From positions 4,340,001-4,404,000 of the forward strand of contig JAHBZQ010000001.1 in NCBI GenBank assembly GCA_019635355.1: a stretch of DNA of 64,000 bases, written 5' to 3'. A program made the position numbers and the translations under genes. Within the stretch, counting starts at the first letter, position 1. Every line of letters starts with the position of its first letter. This document shows positions 18,147 to 32,620 of the stretch, piece by piece. This DNA comes from Rhizobacter sp. GTDB lineage: Bacteria; Pseudomonadota; Gammaproteobacteria; Burkholderiales; Burkholderiaceae_C. The notes beneath the pieces are model-generated. The model did not search any database, was not told where the DNA came from, and saw only the letters and a list, made by a program, of their open reading frames with translations.

Positions 18147-19142
18147 TCAGTTCGTGGCCAGGAACCCGGCTTCCTTCATCAGCACACGGTGCAGCTGCTC
18201 GTTCTTGCCCAGCCAGTCGACGAACTCGGGGCCGGACATGACGGTCTGTGTGAACGCGCCCTTTTCCATGAAGGTCTTCCACTCTGGCAGAGCGCGCACC
18301 TTCTGGAAGAGGTCGACGTAGTACTTCACCTGGTCGGGCGTGACGCCCGGCGGCATGAACACCCCGCGCAGCATCAGGTAGTCGACCGGCAGGCCGGCCG
18401 AGGTGCAGGTGGGCACGTCTTGCCACGACTGGGTGGCGGTCACCTTGGCGGGGTAGGCGAGCGGCTTCTTGTCCATCACGCACAGCGGGCGCAGCGCGCC
18501 CGAGCGCCAGTGCGATTCGGCTTCGATGGGGTTGTTGACGGTGGAGTCGATGTGTTTGCCCACGAGCTGCACGGCCACGTCGCCGCCGCCCTTGAGCGGG
18601 ATGTAGGTCATCTTCTTGCCGGCGGTCTTCTCCATCAGCACGGTGATGATCTGGTCTTCCTGCTTGGAGCCGGTGCCGCCCATCTTGAAGGTCTTGTCGG
18701 GCTGCGCCTTCACCGCGGCGAGGTACTCCTTCGGCGTCTTGTAAGGCGACTCGGCGTGGACCCACAGGATGAAGTTGTCGAGTGCCAGCATCGACACCGG
18801 CGTGAGGTCGCGCCAGTTGAAGGGCACGCCGGTGGCCAGCGGCGTGGTGAAGAGGTTCGACAGCGTGATGACGATCTTGTGCGCGTTGCCCTTGTCGCCC
18901 TTCACGTCGAGAAAGCCTTCGGCCCCCGCGCCACCGGCCTTGTTGACGACGACGATCGGCTGCGCGGTGAGCTTGTTCTTGGCGGCCACGCCCTGGATGA
19001 AGCGCGCCATCTGGTCGGCGCCACCGCCGGTGCCGGCGGGCACCACGAATTCGATGGGCTTGGTCGGTTCCCAGGCGTGCGCGGCGTGTGCCGTGAGGGC
19101 CAGGGCAGCGGAGGTCAAAACAGACAGGCAAAGTTTCTTCAC
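18147..19142 (-). CDS. tctC: Bug/TctC family periplasmic binding protein
   Basis: 331 residues from a GTG start at 19142, selected because GAAGAGGAAACGCT supplies a good ribosome site and the product opens with a signal peptide (KKLCLSVLTSAALALTAHAAHA). The mature protein begins WEPTKPIEFVVPAGTGGGADQMAR, the family ligand loop, followed by VVVNKAGGAGAEG. It binds a carboxylate and hands it to TctAB encoded just downstream. Bug proteins serve many organic acids (citrate, nicotinate, aromatic acids); the ligand is unknown. Confidence 0.92.
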   Translation of the reverse strand: MKKLCLSVLTSAALALTAHAAHAWEPTKPIEFVVPAGTGGGADQMARFIQGVAAKNKLTAQPIVVVNKAGGAGAEGFLDVKGDKGNAHKIVITLSNLFTTPLATGVPFNWRDLTPVSMLALDNFILWVHAESPYKTPKEYLAAVKAQPDKTFKMGGTGSKQEDQIITVLMEKTAGKKMTYIPLKGGGDVAVQLVGKHIDSTVNNPIEAESHWRSGALRPLCVMDKKPLAYPAKVTATQSWQDVPTCTSAGLPVDYLMLRGVFMPPGVTPDQVKYYVDLFQKVRALPEWKTFMEKGAFTQTVMSGPEFVDWLGKNEQLHRVLMKEAGFLATN

Positions 19143-19239
19143 AGCGTTTCCTCTTCGATGTGTCGTTGCGATATGTCGTCGTCCCGCCCGCGCTTGCGGG
19201 CACCTGCTGCGGCTGCCCGCTCTGCGGCGGGCTTGGGCA

Positions 19240-20760
19240 TCAAAGGCCGAGCTTCTGGGCCAGGCCGATCCGTTGCAGCTTGCCGGTCGCCCCCTTGGGA
19301 ATTTCTTCCATGAAGAGGATCTTCTTCGGCACCTTGAACTCCGCAGCGCGTGTGCCCACGAAGTCCTGCAGTTCACGTTCGGTGGCGGTCTGGCCTTCCT
19401 TCAGCACCACCACCGCGGCCACTTCTTCGCCGAGCTTGGGGTGGGGCATGCCGAAGCACACCACCTGGTTGACGGCCGGGTGGTCCATCAGGATCTCGTC
19501 GACCTCGCGCGGGCTCACCTTCTCGCCGCCGCGGTTGATGATCTCCTTCAGGCGGCCCGTGAGGCTGATGTAGCCCTCGGCGTCTTTCGTGCCCTGGTCG
19601 CCGGTGCGGAACCAGCCATTGAGGTAACCCTCGGCATTCGCCTTGGGGTTGTTCTCGTAGCCGAGCGTCACGTTGGGGCCCTTGATGACGATCTCGCCGA
19701 TCTCACCCGCGCCGAGCAGCTTCCCGTCTTCACCCATGATCTGCACCTCGGGGCCCGCCGGCAGGCCCACGCTGCCGGGCTTGCGCGGCAGCGGCGGCAG
19801 CGGGTTGGAGGCCATCTGGTGCGTGGCCTCGGTCATGCCGTAGGCCTCGATCAGCGGAGCCTTGAAGATCTCTTCCAGCTCCTTGATCACCTGAGGCGGC
19901 ATCGACGACGAACTCGAGCGCAGGAAGCGCAGCGGGTGGCGCGCGATCACGTCGAGGTTGCCCTTGGCACGGCCGATGATGGCCTGGTGCATGGTGGGCA
20001 CCGCGGTGTACCAGGTGGGTTTGGCCTCATCCATCCACGCGAAGAACTTGAGCGCGTTGAAGCCCGGTGTGCAGAAGACCTGAGAGCCGGCCGACAGCGG
20101 CGCCAGCACCCCGGCGATGAGGCCGTGGATGTGGAAGAGCGGCATGATGTTCAGGCCCACGTCGTTCGGGGTGAACTGCAGCGTGGTGCGGATGTTCTTC
20201 GCCGAGGCGCACAGGTTGGCCACCGACAGGGGCACGATCTTCGGCCGCGAGGTGGTGCCCGAGGTGTGCAGCACCATGCCCACGTCTTCCGGCTGGCTGA
20301 AGCCGCCGTTCGTGGTGGGCGTGGCCGTGCCGGCCTCGCGTGGCTGCAGCGTGAACTGGCCCGCCGGTGCGCCGGCCGGCACCACCAGGTCGAGCACGCG
20401 CACGCCGAGCTTCCTGGCCACGTCGATCGCGGGCGAGGTGCTGCCTTGCTCGACGATCAGGGCGCGGGCGTTCAGGTCGGAGAGGTAGAACTCGAACTCG
20501 TCGGCGCGGTAGGCCGGGTTGAGCGGCGCGCTGGTCGTGCCGGAGGCACAGGCCATGTAGCAGGTGGCCATCTCGGGGCCGTTGTTGAGCACGATGCCCA
20601 CCCGGTCGTTGCGGCCCACGCCGAGGGCGTTGAGGCTCGCGAGCGTCGTCTGCACGAGGGCGCGCAGGTCGCGGTAGCGGAGGGCAGGGCGGCCCGGGGC
20701 CGAGATGGCGATGGCGCCATCGGCGCCGGTGGAAAGCAGTTGCTGCAGGGTGTCGGGCAT
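19240..20760 (-). CDS. AMP-forming acyl-CoA synthetase (ligase)
   Basis: 506 residues. ATP-binding P-loop HTSGTTSRPK (165-174), the YGMTEATHQM motif, the hinge region with TGRLKEIINRGGEKVSPREV and the catalytic lysine near the end in EIPKGATGKLQRI. It activates a carboxylic acid to an acyl-AMP and then to acyl-CoA. Overall similarity is closest to oxalyl-CoA/FadD13-like ligases, which act on short or aromatic acids. It lies directly upstream of tctC in the same direction (97 nt gap with small GC hairpins), so it probably activates the acid imported by TctABC. A palindrome sits about 80-97 bp before its start. Confidence 0.92.
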   Translation of the reverse strand: MPDTLQQLLSTGADGAIAISAPGRPALRYRDLRALVQTTLASLNALGVGRNDRVGIVLNNGPEMATCYMACASGTTSAPLNPAYRADEFEFYLSDLNARALIVEQGSTSPAIDVARKLGVRVLDLVVPAGAPAGQFTLQPREAGTATPTTNGGFSQPEDVGMVLHTSGTTSRPKIVPLSVANLCASAKNIRTTLQFTPNDVGLNIMPLFHIHGLIAGVLAPLSAGSQVFCTPGFNALKFFAWMDEAKPTWYTAVPTMHQAIIGRAKGNLDVIARHPLRFLRSSSSSMPPQVIKELEEIFKAPLIEAYGMTEATHQMASNPLPPLPRKPGSVGLPAGPEVQIMGEDGKLLGAGEIGEIVIKGPNVTLGYENNPKANAEGYLNGWFRTGDQGTKDAEGYISLTGRLKEIINRGGEKVSPREVDEILMDHPAVNQVVCFGMPHPKLGEEVAAVVVLKEGQTATERELQDFVGTRAAEFKVPKKILFMEEIPKGATGKLQRIGLAQKLGL

Positions 20761-20836
20761 GTTCCGCGGGGCCGCTGGGCACGATGGTTCAAATCGAGCC
20801 GTATTGTGGGCGGCGGCGGGTGCCCTGCATCACGCG

Positions 20837-20857
20837 TCAGGGAAGTGGATTCCCTGA
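20837..20857. promoter_or_regulatory. Palindromic operator candidate upstream of the acyl-CoA ligase/tct operon
   Basis: Arms TCAGGGAA and TTCCCTGA pair perfectly over 8 bp around GTGGA. It lies 77-97 bp before the ligase start on the minus strand and well away from the neighbouring lipoprotein stop, in a place where a regulator of the ligase-tct operon would bind. No regulator gene lies beside it. Confidence 0.45.
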
Positions 20858-20860
20858 TAC

Positions 20861-20892
20861 GCCCGGCCGGCCCCCGTGGGCGCCGGCCGGGC
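20861..20892 (-). terminator. GC-rich hairpin after the lipoprotein gene
   Basis: An 11-bp perfect stem (GCCCGGCCGGC at 20861-20871 with its inverse at 20882-20892) lies nine bases past the stop of the minus-strand lipoprotein gene. No T-run follows, so it may be a weak or Rho-assisted terminator. Confidence 0.5.
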
Positions 20893-20901
20893 AGACGGTC
20901 A

Positions 20902-22263
20902 TCAGAGCGCGAGCGCGTTCTTCAGGCTGTCGTGAGCCGCCTTGTTGAGGCGGATCTGGTACGGGAAGAACACCAGGCGGTCTTCCACGGCCGGTGCCGT
21001 CGGGTTGGCGACGTAGTACGTGCCCCCCACGACCGCGCCGTCACGCGTGAGCGCGCCGGTGTAGACGTTGCCGTTCAACTCGAAGTAGATGCGGTACGTG
21101 ACCGTGGACGTCAGCGTGGCCGCAATCGGGCGCGGCGCGTTCGCCACCCACACCGGCACACCGCCGACCGTGGTCAGCACGCCATCGGTCAGGTAGTAGG
21201 TGCGGGCGTCGCTCGTCGACGGCATGCCCGAGGTCAGCGCCGCTTGCAGCGTGGTGCCGCTGATGCAGGGGGTGATGTTGGCCGTCACGGTCGCGGCAGC
21301 GCAGTCGAACGCGTCGTAGCGGTCGCCTTCATTGGTGGCGGTGTACTTGGTGTACGTGGCGCCGGCCAGGTATTGCGCGCCGGGGGTCAGGATGGCAGGG
21401 TTGGACCAGAACGAGTTGAACCATTGCGCCATCTCGGCCGGCGTGGACGCCACCGCACCGCTCAGCGCCACCTTGGAGAAGTCGCTCAGCATGTACGAGT
21501 AGGCGACTGTGCTGCCATCGCTGGCGAGGCTTTCGGTGCGGATGCCGCTGCCCACGTAGGTGTAGCGACGCGCTTCCTGCACACCCGGCACGACCAGCAC
21601 GACGCCGTCTTTCAGGATGCGCGTCGGGCGTGCATTGACCACCGGCAGGGTGGCGGTCATGTTGAACGGCAGGGTCGGCGTGGCGACCTGCGGCCCGGCG
21701 GTGAGGGGCGAGGCGCTGACGTTGCTCTGCTCCGAGTAGGCGAAGTTGACGCCGACGTTCTGCGGGCCGGAGTAGTTGAGGTTCCAGCGGACGCGGTACG
21801 ACGAATCGTCCGTCGCCAGCAGGGTCTCTTCGAGGATCTGCTGGTCGGCGCTCAGCGTGAGCGTGAGCGAGGCCGCGTTGCTCGACACCGTGCCGTGCTT
21901 GCCGGCGACGACCACGCTGTACTGCGTGGCGTTGTCGAGGTAGGTCGCAGGCGGGGTGGTGTAGCTGGCGGCGTTGGCGCCCGCGATCACGGCGCCATTG
22001 CGCAGCCATTGGTATTGCAGGTCGGTGCCGGTGGCCGTGACCGTGAAGGTGGCGGTGGCGCCGGTGAGCACCGACTGGTTCTGCGGCTGGGCCGAGATGG
22101 TGGTGGCGTTGGGGCCGCCGTTGCCGCCACCGTTGTTGCCGCAACCGCCTGCGGCGTTGCAGGGGCCGTGGCCGTGGCCCTTGCCACCGCCGCCGCAGCC
22201 GGCCAGCAGGGCCAGCACCAGCGCCGAGCTGGCGCACGCAATCGTTGACTTGGAAAGTCTCAT
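20902..22263 (-). CDS. Lipoprotein with one Ig-like domain, unknown function
   Basis: 453 residues from the ATG at 22263, which follows GGGAGGATTCC and starts a lipoprotein signal with lipobox LLAGC (Cys23). A Gly/His/Asn-rich linker (24-52, with two cysteines) precedes an Ig-like fold (about 52-138: FTVTATGTDLQYQWLRNG and the closing YSVVVAGKHGTVSSNAASLTL). The remaining 310 residues are a beta-rich region with no family I recognise. It is probably anchored in the outer membrane with the Ig-like domain as spacer or adhesive. No operon partner. Confidence 0.75.
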   Translation of the reverse strand: MRLSKSTIACASSALVLALLAGCGGGGKGHGHGPCNAAGGCGNNGGGNGGPNATTISAQPQNQSVLTGATATFTVTATGTDLQYQWLRNGAVIAGANAASYTTPPATYLDNATQYSVVVAGKHGTVSSNAASLTLTLSADQQILEETLLATDDSSYRVRWNLNYSGPQNVGVNFAYSEQSNVSASPLTAGPQVATPTLPFNMTATLPVVNARPTRILKDGVVLVVPGVQEARRYTYVGSGIRTESLASDGSTVAYSYMLSDFSKVALSGAVASTPAEMAQWFNSFWSNPAILTPGAQYLAGATYTKYTATNEGDRYDAFDCAAATVTANITPCISGTTLQAALTSGMPSTSDARTYYLTDGVLTTVGGVPVWVANAPRPIAATLTSTVTYRIYFELNGNVYTGALTRDGAVVGGTYYVANPTAPAVEDRLVFFPYQIRLNKAAHDSLKNALAL

Positions 22264-22494
22264 GGAATCCTCCCTCGATCGAGACATGTTGTGGTGTTGC
22301 GGCCCCCTCTGGGCGCGCAGCCGGCCGAGTCTATCGGCGCACCTCCCAGAAGTGCACGGGTGTGCGCCTTGTTCCCCCAAGCGGGGGAGTCCGGTGCTGC
22401 TGCCGACCAACTGCCAAAGCCCTGTGGCAGGAGCGTGTGAGCACCGGCTCCTAGAATTTCCGCCCCTCCTCGTCTGCGTGCGCCCGTACCTCCC

Positions 22495-28239
<5,745 letters not shown>

Positions 28240-28248
28240 GGCGCTGGC

Positions 28249-29466
28249 TCAAGGCCCCGGCGTGAGCTTCCAGACCTCGCCGTCGTCTTCGTCCGTCACG
28301 ATGAAGAGCGCGCCGGCTGCGTCTTGCCGCACGTCGCGCACGCGCTTGCCGCGCTCGGCCAGCAGCCACTCTTCGGCCACCACGCGCTGGCCGTCGAGGA
28401 CGAGGCGCACGAGCTTGCGGTCTTTCATGCCGCCGACGAAGAGGTTGCCCTTCCACGCCGGGAAGGCCTCGCCGGTGTACCACTGCGCGCCCGAAGGCGC
28501 GATGACCGGGTCCCAGTAGTAGACGGGTTGTTCGAGGCCCTCGCGCGCAGTGGCACCCGAGCCGATCGAGAGGCCGGAATATTCCTCGCCATAGGCGATG
28601 AGCGGCCAGCCGTAGTTCTTGCCCTTCTCGATGCGGTTGAGTTCGTCGCCGCCGCGCGCACCCATCTCGACGACCCAGAAGTGCCCCTGCGGATCGAAGG
28701 CCGCGGCCTGCACGTTGCGGTGCCCGAGCGACCAGATCTCGGGCCGTGCGCCGGCGCGGTCGACGAAGGGATTGTCGGGCGGCACGCTGCCGTCGGGCTT
28801 GATGCGCAGGATCTTGCCGAGGTGGCTGTCCACTGCCTGCGCTTGCGGGCGCGTGGCGCGGTCGGAGCGTTCGCCCATCGTCACGTAGAGCATGCCGTCG
28901 GGGCCGAAGGCGAGGCGCGAGCCGAAATGCTTGTCGCCGTCATAGGTGGGCAGGGTGCGCAGGATCACGCGCACCTGCTCCAGCCGCGTGCGGTCGGCCG
29001 ACAGCACCCCGCGGGCCACGCTGGTGCCGTTGCCGCCGCTGCGGGGTTCCGAGTAGCTCCAGTAGACGGTGCGGTCGCTGGCGAACGTGGGGCTGAGCGC
29101 CACGTCGAGCAGGCCGCCTTGCCCGCGTGCGTCGACGGCGGGCAGGCCCGCGAGGGGCGCGCCGAGTTGGCCGCTGGCCGAGACGATGCGCATGCGGCCG
29201 GGCTTTTCGGTGACGAGCAGGTTGCCGTCGGGCAGCGGCTCCACCGCCCAGGGCTTGACCAGCCCGGTGGCCAGCACGGTGACCTTCACCGGCGCGCTGC
29301 GCGGCGCGGCGCAGGCGCGGGTCTGCCCGGCGAAGGCCGGGCGCTGCGACGTGGCGTTGGCGCTGCGGGTTTCGAGCGGCGCACAGCCGGCAGGAGCCGC
29401 CTGCGCCCAAGCCGAGGCCACGAGGAGCGGGGCCGCCAGCAGCCCCGGGAGCGCGCGCGTCGTCAT
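28249..29466 (-). CDS. PQQ-dependent aldose sugar dehydrogenase-like protein, periplasmic
   Basis: 405 residues. The ATG at 29466 opens a signal peptide (MTTRALPGLLAAPLLVASAWAQA). The mature protein is a six-bladed beta-propeller of the glucose/sorbosone dehydrogenase family: VLATGLVKPWAVEPLPDGNLLVTEKPGRMRI at the start, GGLLDVALSP, the HFGSRLAFGPDGMLYVTMGER blade and GHRNVQAAAFDP. The family uses PQQ and Ca2+ to oxidise aldose sugars to lactones in the periplasm (YliI/Asd type). The gene ends nine bases from the uvrA stop, tail to tail. Confidence 0.88.
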   Translation of the reverse strand: MTTRALPGLLAAPLLVASAWAQAAPAGCAPLETRSANATSQRPAFAGQTRACAAPRSAPVKVTVLATGLVKPWAVEPLPDGNLLVTEKPGRMRIVSASGQLGAPLAGLPAVDARGQGGLLDVALSPTFASDRTVYWSYSEPRSGGNGTSVARGVLSADRTRLEQVRVILRTLPTYDGDKHFGSRLAFGPDGMLYVTMGERSDRATRPQAQAVDSHLGKILRIKPDGSVPPDNPFVDRAGARPEIWSLGHRNVQAAAFDPQGHFWVVEMGARGGDELNRIEKGKNYGWPLIAYGEEYSGLSIGSGATAREGLEQPVYYWDPVIAPSGAQWYTGEAFPAWKGNLFVGGMKDRKLVRLVLDGQRVVAEEWLLAERGKRVRDVRQDAAGALFIVTDEDDGEVWKLTPGP

Positions 29467-29486
29467 GCGGGCGCGCCTCGCCCCGG

Positions 29487-30410
29487 TCAGGCCGAGGCTT
29501 CGCGTTGCGCGATGCCCGCGATGGCCCACTCGCGGCTGCCGTCGGTCGGCTTGACGAGGTGCCAGACCTCGTCGAAGGGCTCGGCCGCCTGCTCCGACTC
29601 TTCGCGGATCAGGCCGTGGAAACGCACGCTCACGATGTACTGGTCGCGCTCTTCGGCGTAGTCGACCACCTCGGCGTCGAGCTGCACCACGTCGGTCTTC
29701 TGTGCGGCGCCCTTGCGGTCTTGCAGCTCGAGGCGGAACACCGCAAACATTTCCGGCGTGGAGAACTGGCGCAGGTCGTCGAGGTTGGCCGCGTCGTTGG
29801 CCGCCTGCATGCGGATGAAGATCAGCTTGGCGACGCGCACGAAGGCATCGGCGTCGAACCCGGCCGGCACGCGGCCCGCCACCGGCTGCGGCGTCACCAC
29901 CGGGCTGGTCGAACCGGCAGCCGAGCCGGAGCCGAACGCGGGCGCGCCGTGGCCGGCGAACTGCATGCCGCCCGGCGTGGCGAGAGCCGGCGTGCGCGCC
30001 GGGGCCGGCCCGAAGCGGCGCATCAGCACGCGGATGAGGAAGAAGGCCGCGACCGCCAGCAAGGCGATCATGAGGAAGTTGGCCATCTCGGCGCCGAGGC
30101 CGAGGTGGCTGAAGAGCGCGGCCAGGCCGAGGCCGGCGGCCAGCCCGGCGATCGGGCCCATCCACGAGCGCTTGGGGGCGGCAGCAGCGGCGGCGGCCGG
30201 GCCTGCCGCAGCGGCCGGTGCGGTGGCGTTGGGCGTGGCAGCGGGTGTGGCGGGTGTGGCGGGTGTCGCGGGGTTCGGCTGCTGCGGAGGGGGCGTCTGC
30301 CGCTTGAAGCCGGAGGTCGAGCCGCCGCCCAGCCGCTTGGCCTCGACACCTTCGGCCACGAGGCCGAGGCCCGACACCGCGATCAACGTGCTCAGCAGGA
30401 AATGTTTCAT
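29487..30410 (-). CDS. Tim44-like domain membrane protein
   Basis: 307 residues from the ATG at 30410 (an ATG twelve bases earlier is possible). N-terminal signal-like helix, a Pro/Ala/Thr low-complexity stretch (about 38-78), two close membrane helices (about 82-104 and 108-128) and a C-terminal Tim44-like domain (about 170-305) with FVRVAKLIFIRMQAAND and VSVRFHGLIREE. Bacterial Tim44-like proteins are of unclear role; a membrane-bound periplasmic or cytosolic binding domain is the family expectation. It is read in the same direction as, and just upstream of, the sugar dehydrogenase (20-nt gap). Confidence 0.85.
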   Translation of the reverse strand: MKHFLLSTLIAVSGLGLVAEGVEAKRLGGGSTSGFKRQTPPPQQPNPATPATPATPAATPNATAPAAAAGPAAAAAAAPKRSWMGPIAGLAAGLGLAALFSHLGLGAEMANFLMIALLAVAAFFLIRVLMRRFGPAPARTPALATPGGMQFAGHGAPAFGSGSAAGSTSPVVTPQPVAGRVPAGFDADAFVRVAKLIFIRMQAANDAANLDDLRQFSTPEMFAVFRLELQDRKGAAQKTDVVQLDAEVVDYAEERDQYIVSVRFHGLIREESEQAAEPFDEVWHLVKPTDGSREWAIAGIAQREASA

Positions 30411-30566
30411 GGGGGTTCTCATGGTGGTGGGGTGAACGGACGAAGTGCCGAAGCGTGACACGTTTCAGACGGAAAACCCGAAAGCGAGTTCCGCCCGGCC
30501 CGCCAAAACCGCTGCCTTCAACAGTTGCGATACTCCGCGGTCATCACAACGACCCGAGACATTTCC

Positions 30567-31448
30567 ATGCGTAACCTCAAATCCGGCCTCCTGCTGATCG
30601 GCGCCGCTTCCCTGCTGGCGCTCGGCGCCTGCAACGCCGGCAAGGACGACAAGCCCGCTGCCGCCAACACCGGCCCGGCCGAAGCCACCGTCAACGGCGT
30701 CGCCATCTCGCAAGGGCAGGTCGACCAGGTCATCAAGCAGCGCGCCAACGGCCAGCCCGTGCCGCCCGAAGCCCGCAAGGCGCTGGTCGACAGCCTCGTG
30801 CTGCAGGCCGTGGTGGCGCAAGAGGCGGTGAAGCAGGGCCTCGACAAATCGCCCGAGTACCTGAACCAGATGGAAACCGTGCGCCAGTCGGCCCTGGCCA
30901 ACGCCTACGTCGAAGACTGGATCAAGAAGAACCCCGTCACCGACGAAGCCCTGAAGGCCGAGTACGACCGCCTCAAGGCCTCGGCCGCCGGCACCGAATA
31001 CAAGGCACGCCACATCCTGGTCGAGAAGGAGGCCGATGCCAAGGCCATCATCGCCACGCTCAAGAAGACGCCCGCCGCTTTCGAGAAGCTCGCCAAGGAG
31101 AAGAGCAAGGACACCGGCTCCAAGGCCACCGGCGGTGACCTCGGCTGGTTCAACGCGCAGCAGATGGTGCCCGAGTTCAGCGCCGCGCTGGCCAAGCTCG
31201 AGAAGGGCAAGATCACGGAAGAGCCGGTGAAGACGCAGTTCGGCTACCACGTGATCCAGCTCGACGACTCGCGTGCCATCGCGCCGCCTGCGCTCGAGAC
31301 GGTCAAGCCCCAGCTCAGCCAGCAGCTTCAGCAGCAGAACATGCGCAAGCAGATCGACGCGCTCAAGGCCGCAGCCAAGATCGAGCTGGCCTCTGCGGCG
31401 TCGGCTCCGGCCGCTGCGGCACCTGCAGCCTCTGCCGCCTCGAAGTAA
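30567..31448 (+). CDS. Lipoprotein peptidyl-prolyl cis-trans isomerase (PpiC/EpsD-like)
   Basis: 293 residues. Lipobox LALGAC puts the lipid on Cys22. A SurA/PrsA-type N-terminal helical part (about 35-140) is followed by a parvulin domain (about 142-235: YKARHILVEKEADAKAII, GGDLGWFNAQQMVPEF, VKTQFGYHVIQLDD). The tail is an Ala/Ser-rich stretch. It should help outer-membrane or secreted proteins fold in the periplasm. Paralogues called EpsD occur in exopolysaccharide loci, but none is seen here. The start at 30567 was chosen for the lipoprotein signal. Confidence 0.9.
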   Translation: MRNLKSGLLLIGAASLLALGACNAGKDDKPAAANTGPAEATVNGVAISQGQVDQVIKQRANGQPVPPEARKALVDSLVLQAVVAQEAVKQGLDKSPEYLNQMETVRQSALANAYVEDWIKKNPVTDEALKAEYDRLKASAAGTEYKARHILVEKEADAKAIIATLKKTPAAFEKLAKEKSKDTGSKATGGDLGWFNAQQMVPEFSAALAKLEKGKITEEPVKTQFGYHVIQLDDSRAIAPPALETVKPQLSQQLQQQNMRKQIDALKAAAKIELASAASAPAAAAPAASAASK

Positions 31449-31464
31449 AAACCGACGGCGCACG

Positions 31465-31968
31465 ATGGGCCTTCCCGAGCTCTTCGCCCTGGGCGAACGC
31501 ATCGGCGACCGGCTCATCGCCCGCGGCGAGACCATCGCCATCGCCGAGTCGTCGGCGGGTGGGCTCATCTCCGCGGCGCTGCTGTCGCGGGCCGGTGCCT
31601 CCGGCTACTACCTCGGCGGCGCGGTGGTCTACACGCGCCGCGCCTTCCGCCGCTTCACCACGCTGACGGCGGACGACATGGCCGGGCTGCGCTCATCCAC
31701 CGTGCCCTACGCCAAACTCATGGCGCACCACCAGCGCGAGCGCTTCCGCGCCAGCTGGGGCCTCGCCGAAACCGGCGCGGCCGGCCCCGAGGGCAACCCC
31801 TACGGCGACCCGGCCGGCCACAGCTGCCTGGCCGTCGATGGCCCGGTCCCCCTCGACCGGCTGCTGCGCACCGGCAGCGACGCACGCGCCGCCAACATGC
31901 TGAGCTTTGCGATGGCCGCGCTCGAGTTGCTCGACGAAGCCCTGGCCGCCGCCGCGCCCAGCCCCTGA
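31465..31968 (+). CDS. CinA-like nicotinamide-nucleotide amidohydrolase domain protein
   Basis: 167 residues, the C-terminal CinA domain alone. Motifs are IAIAESSAGGLISAALLSRAGAS (catalytic Ser/Lys type amidase start), YYLGGAVVYTRRAF, and GLAETGAAGPEGNPYGDPAG in place of the usual GIAGPGGGT, so this is a divergent member. Canonical proteins convert nicotinamide mononucleotide to nicotinate mononucleotide in NAD recycling. The variant glycine loop makes a changed substrate possible. The start lies 16 nt after the PPIase stop. Confidence 0.75.
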   Translation: MGLPELFALGERIGDRLIARGETIAIAESSAGGLISAALLSRAGASGYYLGGAVVYTRRAFRRFTTLTADDMAGLRSSTVPYAKLMAHHQRERFRASWGLAETGAAGPEGNPYGDPAGHSCLAVDGPVPLDRLLRTGSDARAANMLSFAMAALELLDEALAAAAPSP

Positions 31969-31984
31969 GCGGGCCCTGCGCCGC

Positions 31985-32515
31985 TCACTGCTTCGACGGT
32001 GGTGGCGCGCTGGCCTCCGGTGTCACCGGCACCTCGCACAGCGAAGGTGGCGGTGCACCGAAGCGCTGGTCGAACGCCTCGGCACTCACCGGCCGGTAGG
32101 TACTCGGCTGCTTGAGGCCGGCCCATTCCTCGCACGTGTAGCGCCGCCCGCCCGTCTCGGCCAGGCCTTCGCCGCAACGCAGCAGGCCGCGCCGGTTGGC
32201 GACGAGCACCGTGGGGCAGGCGCTGCGCGATTCGACGCCGCACACCGCCACCTGCGTGAGCAGGTTGCCCTGCACCACGCCGCGGATGTGGCCGTGCTTG
32301 CGCGGCCCGTTGCCGGTGGCAGGCGCTTCCGTCAGCGAGCCGCAGACGCGTGTGCCGTCCTGCGCCAGGCGGTAGCCATAGCAGGTGCCGGGGAAGCTCG
32401 TGCAGTCTTCCCACAGGCCGGCAAAACGGGCGGGCGGCTCGGCCGCCGTGGCCGTGCCCGCGAGCATGGCCAGAAGACCGGTGAGCAGGAATTGGTGAAA
32501 GCGGGTGGGCTGCAT
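31985..32515 (-). CDS. Secreted Cys-rich protein of unknown function
   Basis: 176 residues with a signal peptide (MQPTRFHQFLLTGLLAMLAGTATAAE) and eight cysteines in the mature part, suggesting disulphides in the periplasm. The first mature motif is FAGLWEDCTSFPGTCYGYRL, which resembles the lipocalin-like small-molecule or lysozyme-inhibitor class only loosely. I do not recognise the family. It is convergent with the CinA-like gene, and the stops are 16 nt apart. Confidence 0.65.
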   Translation of the reverse strand: MQPTRFHQFLLTGLLAMLAGTATAAEPPARFAGLWEDCTSFPGTCYGYRLAQDGTRVCGSLTEAPATGNGPRKHGHIRGVVQGNLLTQVAVCGVESRSACPTVLVANRRGLLRCGEGLAETGGRRYTCEEWAGLKQPSTYRPVSAEAFDQRFGAPPPSLCEVPVTPEASAPPPSKQ

Positions 32516-32620
32516 GGCGCGCAAGCCTACACCGGCCGCTTATCCTTCCCGCCGCGTCGCGCCGTGTGAGTGGCCGGCGTGTTTCCACATACCAACAGAG
32601 TCATCCAAGAGGGAGAAATC

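Noticed and set aside
16099..19203. A 1034-codon minus-strand reading frame spanning tctA, tctB and part of tctC
   Set aside because: Only its last part is the true tctA; the rest runs in the wrong frame through tctB and tctC and reads as Arg/Ala-rich noise of GC-rich DNA.
20777..20793. A second sigma-54 promoter (GGGCACGATGGTTCAA) on the plus strand near 20780
   Set aside because: The -12 element is CA rather than GC and no plus-strand gene follows it.
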